From a virus, in IMG/VR virus record IMGVR_UViG_3300028188_000025, positions 1 to 25,263 of that record: DNA of 25,263 nt; one strand, given 5' to 3'. Shown in pieces: positions 14,645-21,809 of this stretch. A program made the position numbers and the translations under genes. Numbering within the stretch: the stretch's first letter is position 1; each line of letters begins with the position of its first letter. The notes below the pieces were generated by a model. The model was not told the DNA's origin and did not search any database. It worked only from the letters and a program-made list of their open reading frames with translations.

Positions 14645-14878
14645 AACAACAATAATACACATATAGTTTACAGTAAATAGTAAACAGTAAACTACTTACT
14701 AGGTAATCTCTTTAATTTAGGGTTACTCGGTCAAACGAATAAGATCGTCTTGTAAAGGACAATAGTAACGACAATGTAATACGTCCACTACCCAAGACAA
14801 GTATTGAGTTTTTCCTTTGGTGCCATGTTTTCATGCTTCATGGCATCAAGGATAAAAATTTAATTAACAAACAAAAAT
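14645..14878 (+). ncRNA. Hairpin-rich intergenic region
   Basis: No gene is seen; the only ATG frames are a few codons long. Visible structure: AGTAAA three times at 7-base spacing (14672, 14679, 14686), able to pair with AGTTTAC at 14665-14671 in two alternative ways; GTCTTG (14747-14752) with CAAGAC (14793-14798) enclosing GGAC (14757-14760) with GTCC (14783-14786); and a strong hairpin at 14814-14851. No T-run makes a terminator. It is best viewed as an mRNA leader for the fibre genes or a small untranslated RNA. Confidence 0.45.
14809..14851 (+). promoter_or_regulatory. Strong intergenic hairpin, copy 2 of a repeated structure
   Basis: TTTTTCC (14809-14815) flanks a 13-pair stem: 14814-14827 pairs with 14839-14851, with one bulged T at 14816, one G-T pair and an 11-base loop. 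The flank TTTTTCCTTTGGTG and the returning arm CATCAA are the same as in the copy at 5764-5804, but the inner stem is CCATG/CATGG instead of GGGG/CCCC. It ends 27 bases before the next start at 14879. Confidence 0.7.
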
Positions 14879-15349
14879 ATGGATAAAAGTTATATCGGAA
14901 TTAAAGGACAAGTAAAACTAGAATGCCATGATAAAGATGGTAATCTTTTATGGGACACTGGTTTTATGCAGAACACAATCACCAATGCTTCACTAGCTAT
15001 TGTTAGTGGCTTAGTTGGCGATACAGGCTCAGAAGTAGCATTCACCTACTTAGCTGTAGGAACAGACAATACAGCTGAGAGTGCAGCTCACACAGCCTTA
15101 CAAGCAGAGACTACTACTAATGGATTGGAAAGAGCAGCTGCTGCTGTAACCCAAGAGACTACTGCTCAGACAGATGACACATTACAGCTTGTAAAGACTT
15201 GGACAGCAAGTGGAACTGTAGTAGTAGAAGAGGTTGGAGCTTTCAATGATGCTTCAGCTGGAACTATGTTAGGAAGAAAACTAACAACAACAAAAACAGT
15301 TAATAGTGGTGAAACTTTAGTAGGTACTTATCAATTCATTTTTAGCTAA
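14879..15349 (+). CDS. Phage tail-fibre-associated structural protein
   Basis: A 156-residue beta-rich protein: a strand-rich start (KGQVKLECHDKDGNLLWDTGF), TNASLAIVSGLVGD, then AFTYLAVGTDNTAE, an Ala/Thr-rich middle, and VVVEEVGAFNDASAGTMLGRKL with LVGTYQFIFS at the end. This order (NxLxxNA-GLAA-AFxYIAxG-T-GLFN-GTMLxR-Tyr/Phe strand) is familiar from small phage virion proteins near fibres. No catalytic motif is present. The gene starts 28 bases after a strong hairpin, behind an A-rich leader, and its TAA directly abuts the next ATG. It is likely co-translated with the lectin-like gene. Confidence 0.65.
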   Translation: MDKSYIGIKGQVKLECHDKDGNLLWDTGFMQNTITNASLAIVSGLVGDTGSEVAFTYLAVGTDNTAESAAHTALQAETTTNGLERAAAAVTQETTAQTDDTLQLVKTWTASGTVVVEEVGAFNDASAGTMLGRKLTTTKTVNSGETLVGTYQFIFS

Positions 15350-17608
15350 ATGGCAAACACCAAATCATTAGATTTAGAACTTGGCTCAAGCCAATATGCG
15401 AGTATAACTGATGGTAGTCAGACTGGTTTAGATATTACTACAGACTTTACTATAGAGTTTTGGGCTGATTTTGAAACTATAACAGGCTCTACAATTATAA
15501 ATAAATATGAATCTGGAGTAGGAGGATATTTAGTTGAACTTAGTAGCGGTAGTAATCTTAAAATATTATATTCAGCAGATGGTACTAATAAATCAGAAAG
15601 TTATACAACTGCTGCTATATCTGGTACTGGATGGCATCACTATGCTATTGTGGTAGATATTTCTGCACCAGCAGACACAATTATATATATAGATGGAGTT
15701 AGCCAAACAGTAACTGATAATTTAACAGCAGCTACTTCATTAGTTGGAACATCTGAACCTTTCCAAATAGGTGCGAATCAAACGCCTGCAGAATATTTAG
15801 ATGCAAAATTAGAACATGTCAGAGTATGGAATGATATTAGAACTGCCACAGAAATAGCTCAATATATGTTTCAAGAACCAGCAGTAGATGAAGCTGGATT
15901 AGTCTCTTGGTGGAAATTTGATGATAATTATTTAGATGAAACCTCTAATGATAACGATTTAACTGCTAGTGGTTCTCCTGTATTTAGCACTGATGTTCAA
16001 TGGACATTTGACGGTACAAAAGAAGAAATAGAACATTGTGTAGATGATGATACTGTAGCTTTATGGCATATGAATGGTGCAGCTGCTTCTGCTGCAAAGA
16101 CAGACAATGCAGAAGGCACTGCAGCTTTAGATTTAACAGAAGTAAACACACCAACTGCTGCAACTGGATTTGATGGTGAAGCTAATGGTGCTTATGAGCT
16201 GAATGGTAGCACTCAATATTTAGAAATCACTAATGATGCTGATATTTATGGAACAACAGGCTCGATAAGTGCTTGGATATATTTAGATATAGGTAGTACG
16301 AATTATGGAATTTATACTGATACATCAGCAACATTAAATGCAATACATGTACAATTTCTTGTAAATGCAGATGATAATTTAGTGTTCCATAAATATGATA
16401 ATTCTGACAATCAATCAGTAATAGGTAACATCTCTTTAAATACAGAACAATGGTATTATGTTAATGCTGTCTGGGAAGATGGAGAGGGTCTCAAGGTATA
16501 TGTAAATGGAGTATTAGACAATACAGGTGATATAACAACGGGTGCTAGTGGACATACTGCTTCTGATAATATTAACATAGGCAGAAGATATAATGGTTTG
16601 TATCTTAATGGTAAATTAGATGAAGTATCTTTATCAACTCGTGCTAAATCAGCAGAAGAAATAGCTAAATATTATAGTGGTACAGTAAGTGCGAAGTATT
16701 ATAGTGGAGCTGGCGATGGCTTTGTTGTAAATACAAATGTTACAAGTTGGGCAGCTAGTCGTAGTGATGCTACTGGTGATACAGCATATCCTGTAGCAGC
16801 TAGTGATGTATCGGCTATATTCAACCAACTATCAAACAATCAAATACATAGGGCATTTTATCCATTTGTTACAAGTACATTGCCAGATGATGCAGAAATA
16901 ACACTTGGTCAAGTAGCTATAAAATCTTCTGCGACAGCAGGAGCTAATGCAGACACTGTAGATGCAGACCTAGTATCTAATTCACAGGCAAGTACAACAA
17001 CACTTACAACAGCAGACTATGACCAACTCGGCACAACTGTATATGACTCAATAGCATTTGCAGATTGGGCAGTTGGATATAATATATTTACTTTAGACGA
17101 AACAGGACTAGCAGAAATAGATGCAACTGGTAACTCACAGTTTGGTATTAAGTGCTCAAGAGATACAGATAATAGTGTACCAACTGGACAGAACTATATA
17201 GCTTCTTATTTTTCAGAATCCACTGGCAACGAACCTTATCTATGGGTAGAGTATATTGCCGATAGTGGAGTTTCTTTCTCAGTATCATCAACAATGTCTA
17301 TATCAGAATCAGCATTACAAAATACTAATTATTCTGTAAGCGATACAATATCAATGTCTGAAAACATATCAGTTCTTAAAGGATTAGCATTTGCAGTATC
17401 AGATACAATATCAATAGCTGGTAGTTTTTTAGGAAGCCTAACTGCTAAAGTAAATAGTACATTAAACATTACAGATAATTTAAAAAGATTTACTTTATTA
17501 TGGACTGATAGAACTAAACCAACAACATCTTATTCCGATAGAAGCAAACCATCAACGTCTTATTCAGATAGGAGTAAGCCAACAACTAATTGGACTAATA
17601 GAACTTAA
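15350..17608 (+). CDS. LamG (lectin-like) surface/fibre protein with C-terminal repeats
   Basis: A 752-residue surface protein. Two laminin-G/pentraxin-type (ConA-like) domains are seen: about 5-170 (DFTIEFWAD, GWHHYAIVVD, IYIDGVSQT, VRVWNDIRTATEI) and 235-440 (GSISAWIYLD, QWYYVNAVWEDGEGLKVYVNGV, LDEVSLSTRAKSAEEI). A beta-sandwich (about 455-635) with FVTSTLPDDAEI, PYLWVEY at its end, follows. Then four about-18-residue Ser-rich repeats (643-716, YSVSDTISMS type), and lastly three 10-residue repeats (718-747) plus a half copy. Such proteins bind host surface sugars. The start abuts the previous stop. Confidence 0.75.
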   Translation: MANTKSLDLELGSSQYASITDGSQTGLDITTDFTIEFWADFETITGSTIINKYESGVGGYLVELSSGSNLKILYSADGTNKSESYTTAAISGTGWHHYAIVVDISAPADTIIYIDGVSQTVTDNLTAATSLVGTSEPFQIGANQTPAEYLDAKLEHVRVWNDIRTATEIAQYMFQEPAVDEAGLVSWWKFDDNYLDETSNDNDLTASGSPVFSTDVQWTFDGTKEEIEHCVDDDTVALWHMNGAAASAAKTDNAEGTAALDLTEVNTPTAATGFDGEANGAYELNGSTQYLEITNDADIYGTTGSISAWIYLDIGSTNYGIYTDTSATLNAIHVQFLVNADDNLVFHKYDNSDNQSVIGNISLNTEQWYYVNAVWEDGEGLKVYVNGVLDNTGDITTGASGHTASDNINIGRRYNGLYLNGKLDEVSLSTRAKSAEEIAKYYSGTVSAKYYSGAGDGFVVNTNVTSWAASRSDATGDTAYPVAASDVSAIFNQLSNNQIHRAFYPFVTSTLPDDAEITLGQVAIKSSATAGANADTVDADLVSNSQASTTTLTTADYDQLGTTVYDSIAFADWAVGYNIFTLDETGLAEIDATGNSQFGIKCSRDTDNSVPTGQNYIASYFSESTGNEPYLWVEYIADSGVSFSVSSTMSISESALQNTNYSVSDTISMSENISVLKGLAFAVSDTISIAGSFLGSLTAKVNSTLNITDNLKRFTLLWTDRTKPTTSYSDRSKPSTSYSDRSKPTTNWTNRT
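17501..17605 (+). repeat. 30-bp coding repeats (3.5 copies) at the end of the lectin-like gene
   Basis: Codes for WTDRTKPTTS, YSDRSKPSTS, YSDRSKPTTN and WTNRT: an aromatic residue every 10 positions, then DR and KP. The copies differ at silent and conservative positions, showing selection or repeated duplication. Located at the very C-terminus of the lectin-like protein. Confidence 0.8.
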
Positions 17609-17617
17609 ATAAAATAT

Positions 17618-18310
17618 ATGCATTTAGATGACTTACAAGACAAAACTAGATTATTATTAGGGGGAATATCTGATACAGAATATTCCGCTGCTAATCTTAA
17701 TATAGCTTTAAATAATTATTATCATGACTTTACCATTCATGCTATTTTGGCTAACAAAGAATGGGAAGTTAATGGTGAGGTTGCGACAACAGACATTGTT
17801 GCTAACCAAAGAGAATATCTATTACCAACAGACTTGTTAACTCTTAAGAGAATAGAGTGTAACCTAATGACAGGTGCCGCTGAAAATCAATGGACCAATG
17901 TTAGGATTATTGATTTAAGAAGTATCCCTCAAGCACTAACAAACCAACAAGATTCAGATGACACAAGAGAGTCTGCTTATGAGGTTAGGATCTATGATGA
18001 ATCAATATTCTTTAATTGGCTACCGAAGAACTCAGTTACTAATGGATTGAAAGTTTATTATAGTAAGGAAGCTACAGAGATGGTTGAAGGATCAAAGACT
18101 ACTGATGCTCCAAACCTACCAGAACATCTACATGTTGGATTGTGTTATGGTGCTGCATTCGATTATGCGATTGAAACAGAACAAAATAGACGCATCTCAA
18201 ACTTCAAAGCTTTACTAGAGGAGAAGATGGGAGAAACAACAACTTATTATAAACAACGTCTTGTAACAAAGAGGGCTAATCTTGGGTCAAGACAAGAACG
18301 ATATAATTAA
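17618..18310 (+). CDS. Head-tail adaptor protein (putative)
   Basis: A 230-residue protein with the profile of phage adaptors (gp4/gp6-like connectors): an initial helix (DDLQDKTRLLLGG), NIALNNYYHDFTIHAIL, WEVNGEVATTDIVANQREYLLPTD, where the YLLPTD-type beta element is characteristic, then LKRIECN, YEVRIYDESIFFNW and a long C-terminal helix (EHLHVGLCYGAAFDYAIETEQNRRI to the end). Adaptors form the ring between portal and tail. The place, directly before the propeller-type protein, supports this; the distance from the capsid genes is unusual. A/T leader, no Shine-Dalgarno site. Confidence 0.6.
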   Translation: MHLDDLQDKTRLLLGGISDTEYSAANLNIALNNYYHDFTIHAILANKEWEVNGEVATTDIVANQREYLLPTDLLTLKRIECNLMTGAAENQWTNVRIIDLRSIPQALTNQQDSDDTRESAYEVRIYDESIFFNWLPKNSVTNGLKVYYSKEATEMVEGSKTTDAPNLPEHLHVGLCYGAAFDYAIETEQNRRISNFKALLEEKMGETTTYYKQRLVTKRANLGSRQERYN

Positions 18311-18311
18311 T

Positions 18312-19814
18312 ATGGGAGTAATAACAATAGATAGAGATGATTTCACTAAAGGAGCGTCAACAGCTGACGGACTAGCTGATGGTGGTTTTAGTCCTTTAAG
18401 TAAAGGAATAAGACCAGTTGTTTCTAGTGGCAGTAGTTCTAATTATTCTGATGGAACTGGATACATAAGAACCCAAGCTAATGAAACTGATTTATCAGAT
18501 AATCTAGAACAATCAAAACCAATTATAAACATGCTTAATGTTGAGCAAAGTGGGACTACTTATGATGTTGTATTTGTTACGCAGGATGCAGCAGCTGAAG
18601 CATCTTTTTGGGGATGGACTGGATCATTATCCACACCACCAACAAAACAACAAACAGACTCTACTGGCTCAGAACAATATAATTCATTAATGAAAACACA
18701 AATGGTATGGTATGAAAGTGAAATATTTTGTGCTAATAATACCAATATACAAAAATTGACAGCAACATTATCATCAATGACTGAAAATTGGTGGACAGTT
18801 ACAGCAGGTGGAGCTGCATTAAACTCATTTCATGCACATCCAATGATTGTTTGGAATAATAGAATATATATTGGTAATAATAATAGTCTAGCAGAGTGGG
18901 ATGGGACAACAGCTACAGATGTAAAATTATCATTACCAGGGGATGCTATTATATCACTAGGAGTTGATAATTCTACTGGAAATTTACTAATTGGAACTAA
19001 CTCAAGTTATAACGCTAGTGGAACACGAAAACAAATTAGTAAAATATTTGTATGGGATGGGACATCGATTGACCCAAATAGATCAATAACAGTAGAAGGT
19101 AGAGTCACATCATTCTACACAATGGGTGGTATCACCTATGTATTCTATGGAACAAATCTTGGTTATTGGAATGGGCAAGGCATTACACACATAAGAAGAC
19201 TTAATATAGGTTATAGTTCTGGTAGTCTAATTTATTATGGTAAAGTAACAGACTTAGATGGAACATTATATATAGCAGAGGGTGAAAATATACTAGCCTA
19301 TGGTCCCATTACACAAGGAGGTAAGAAGATATTTTATTATCCATTCTTTGCTTCCTCTGGTAGAACACTTGGTGGAGTTAAAGCAGTTGGAGCTGCTGTA
19401 TTTTCTGGTAACTCAAGACCATATATAGCTACATGGTATGATGATTCCGAAGCTAATCCAAAACTAGAAGTATTTAATCCTTACGATTCAATATGTGGTA
19501 ATAATAATAAATTTTATACAAATAAATATTTTTTACCATCTAATTCAAGAATCAAAAAAGTAGAGGTTATAACTGAAAAATTAGCATCTGGAGATGGTAT
19601 GGATGTTCACGCTTACTTATCTTCTGATGAAAGTTTCTCTGAAGTAGGATCAATGAGTTATGCTTCTGATGGAGCTATAACACAAAAGACAATGGGTAAG
19701 AATAAAAGTATTGAAACAGCAATAGCTCAATTAAAGTTTAGTTTTGCTACTGGAACAGATGCTGGAATTAAACAGATAAAAGTACATTATGAGTCCATTG
19801 AAAAAGAGCTTTAG
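18312..19814 (+). CDS. Beta-propeller-like tail protein (nozzle/hub, putative)
   Basis: A 500-residue protein starting at ATG 18312, one base after the adaptor stop; a TTG 30 bases upstream in frame is unlikely. After a 35-residue N-terminal DRDDFTKGAST segment come repeated strand patterns: NMLNVEQSGTTYDVVFV, MVWYESEIFCANNTNIQKL, VWNNRIYIGNNNSLAEWDG, LLIGTNSS, ISKIFVWDGTSI, FYTMGGITYVFYGTNLGYWNG and LDGTLYIAEG. They resemble beta-propeller blades, and short-tailed phages use propeller proteins as tail nozzles. The C-terminal part (AYLSSDESFSE) is a beta domain. It ends in TAG and overlaps the next gene by 26 bases. Confidence 0.6.
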   Translation: MGVITIDRDDFTKGASTADGLADGGFSPLSKGIRPVVSSGSSSNYSDGTGYIRTQANETDLSDNLEQSKPIINMLNVEQSGTTYDVVFVTQDAAAEASFWGWTGSLSTPPTKQQTDSTGSEQYNSLMKTQMVWYESEIFCANNTNIQKLTATLSSMTENWWTVTAGGAALNSFHAHPMIVWNNRIYIGNNNSLAEWDGTTATDVKLSLPGDAIISLGVDNSTGNLLIGTNSSYNASGTRKQISKIFVWDGTSIDPNRSITVEGRVTSFYTMGGITYVFYGTNLGYWNGQGITHIRRLNIGYSSGSLIYYGKVTDLDGTLYIAEGENILAYGPITQGGKKIFYYPFFASSGRTLGGVKAVGAAVFSGNSRPYIATWYDDSEANPKLEVFNPYDSICGNNNKFYTNKYFLPSNSRIKKVEVITEKLASGDGMDVHAYLSSDESFSEVGSMSYASDGAITQKTMGKNKSIETAIAQLKFSFATGTDAGIKQIKVHYESIEKEL

Positions 19815-20196
19815 TGATAAGTTAAGAGGGATAGACAAGGCTTTTGCTATAGAAGATGATTTTAAGGATGAAAAAGAAAAAGAAAAAAAAGAAACTGAAG
19901 CCCTATTAAACATACCAGAAGATGAAAGAATAGATGAATCAGACCTTATTATATCAAGAGGTAAGGGTGGTGTAAGAGATTTGCATAATCATAATGGTGT
20001 AAGTTCAGAACGTATAAGTATTACAAACCTTATAGGCTTTATAGAAACAGTAACAGTAGCACCAACAAGTACACCTAGACATTTCTACGAACAATTTAAA
20101 ATTTATTATGACGATACAGCCTCACCATCAACTAGAAGGTTGTATATCTACTCAAATAAAGCACAAGAGTGGAGTTACGTCGCATTAACAGTATAA
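19789..20196 (+). CDS. Small virion protein (collar/fibre-type, putative)
   Basis: A 135-residue protein. A basic start (LKKSFSDKLRGIDK) is followed by a Glu/Lys-rich linker, the segment RGKGGVRDLHNHNGVSSERIS and a C-terminal beta domain (TPRHFYEQFKIYYDD, TRRLYIYSNKAQEWSYVALTV). The end with aromatic strands and a WSYVALT finish is common in small phage structural proteins. The 26-base overlap with the propeller gene suggests translational coupling. The function cannot be stated more closely. Confidence 0.5.
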   Translation: MSPLKKSFSDKLRGIDKAFAIEDDFKDEKEKEKKETEALLNIPEDERIDESDLIISRGKGGVRDLHNHNGVSSERISITNLIGFIETVTVAPTSTPRHFYEQFKIYYDDTASPSTRRLYIYSNKAQEWSYVALTV

Positions 20197-20200
20197 AAAT

Positions 20201-21805
20201 ATGCCACTAAATCAACAACAAATAAGCGAGCTGGACATAGCCTCACAGCGTGTAGCAGCTGGTCAGGGTCAGTCCCAAGATCAAGCAAACATAGATTATG
20301 CCATGGAAAACTTTGGCTATTCTTATAATCCACAAAATCAAGACACTGGTTTATCAAATGCAGTAACACCAGAATTAGATGATATTAATGTTGAAGAAGG
20401 AGAATCATCAATACTCCCCAATGGCGGACAAAGCACTCTTAGTCAAACTGCTGATAGTCTTTTCTCTAGAGAGTTATCAGGGTTTGAAAGATGGTTAATA
20501 GATTCTCAAGAGAGAAGAGAACAGGAAAACGAAAGACAACTAGCCCTACAAAAAACACAAACAGAAGCTTCTTTATTAGATTATAAAGATGCACAGAATC
20601 CAGAAGAATCTAAGTTAGAATTATTTAAAAGACTTAGAGAAGAAGAGGGCATTGTAAAACAAGAGAAAGCTATTCAGGATATAATGTCCCAAATTAGAGA
20701 TAGACAAGAACTACTTAAACAAGAGAAGGCTGGTCTATCTGGAAGAGGTGCTACAATGAAGTTTATACGAGGTACTCAAGCAAATCTTGAAGAAAAGGCT
20801 AATGCAGACATAACATCACTTACCTCAGCTGGAAAACTTTTACAGGATAACTTAAACTCGGCTACTAAATTAGTTGAAAACTATTACAATCTAACAATAC
20901 AAGATAGAGATGATGAAATAGCTAGAAGAAAATTCCTCTATGAATTAGACAATGATAACTTTTTGAAACTAACTGATGAACAAAAAGAACTCAACAACAA
21001 TAGAATAAGTATTCTTACAGACCTAAATAGCAGACAAGAGAATGAGAAGGGTGCTATCACACAACTAATGTTACAGAATCCTACAGCATGGCAAAAGGCT
21101 GCTGGAGTTCTTGACTTGACTGCATCATTTGATGATATTGCTAAACAGCTACTACCATTTATGTCAGCAGAAGAACTTGCTAAACAAAGAAGAAGTGGAG
21201 CTTCTGTAAAAGATAGTGAATATACAAAAGCAATTAAAGGTTATGCTGCTGAAGCTGCTGGTTTAGAATCACTTGGTTCACAAGAAGAAAGAGACGCTGC
21301 ATTTGAATCACTTGTAAATACTGCTGTACTAGAAAGTAATGGAACATTAAACTATAACACAGCACAACAAGCTATAATTCGACAAATGCAAGCAGACCAA
21401 GGAATTCCAGTAACTTATGGAGTTGGTGGAGATAATCCAGGTTCTAATGATCAACCAGAGATTCCAGATGAGGGTGATGATAATACTAATTCATCTAATT
21501 TTTTATCGTTTTTCTCTAATCCAAATCCGACAGAAGAAGAAAGGCGTGCAAAAGCGGAAGAATTTAATGAAAAGGCAAACAAGTATTTTAAAGATGTCTT
21601 CACTGGTGAAAGGGGCAGACAAAAAGCAAACACAAGAAAAACACAAGGAGAAGAAAGAGAAGAGTTCCTTGCAAGTTTAGACACAGAAGAAAAGATAAAA
21701 CAAGCTAGAAGAGATGGTAAACTTTCATATAGTGGAGCCATTAATGAATTAATGAAGCTTGGCTATAGTCATAGCGAAGCAATGAGCATTTTTAATAGAG
21801 GATAA
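20201..21805 (+). CDS. Internal virion (ejection-type) protein 1, putative
   Basis: A 534-residue, mainly helical protein with long coiled-coil-type stretches (about 95-260, Glu/Gln/Arg/Lys-rich, e.g. RQELLKQEKAGLSGRGATM). A Gly/Asp/Asn-rich acidic low-complexity segment lies at about 400-430, and the C-terminus is basic with a KLSYSGAINELMKLGYSHSEAM tail. Location upstream of an even larger internal protein and after the tail genes, as well as length, are typical of podovirus inner-core or ejection proteins. No enzyme motif is seen. A/T leader (TAAAAAT) and no Shine-Dalgarno site. Confidence 0.5.
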   Translation: MPLNQQQISELDIASQRVAAGQGQSQDQANIDYAMENFGYSYNPQNQDTGLSNAVTPELDDINVEEGESSILPNGGQSTLSQTADSLFSRELSGFERWLIDSQERREQENERQLALQKTQTEASLLDYKDAQNPEESKLELFKRLREEEGIVKQEKAIQDIMSQIRDRQELLKQEKAGLSGRGATMKFIRGTQANLEEKANADITSLTSAGKLLQDNLNSATKLVENYYNLTIQDRDDEIARRKFLYELDNDNFLKLTDEQKELNNNRISILTDLNSRQENEKGAITQLMLQNPTAWQKAAGVLDLTASFDDIAKQLLPFMSAEELAKQRRSGASVKDSEYTKAIKGYAAEAAGLESLGSQEERDAAFESLVNTAVLESNGTLNYNTAQQAIIRQMQADQGIPVTYGVGGDNPGSNDQPEIPDEGDDNTNSSNFLSFFSNPNPTEEERRAKAEEFNEKANKYFKDVFTGERGRQKANTRKTQGEEREEFLASLDTEEKIKQARRDGKLSYSGAINELMKLGYSHSEAMSIFNRG

Positions 21806-21809
21806 ATAT

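Noticed and set aside
14728-14793. tRNA-like stretch with an anticodon-loop-like TTGTAAA
   Set aside because: The anticodon stem does not pair, no T-arm sequence is present and the acceptor ends share only four pairs.
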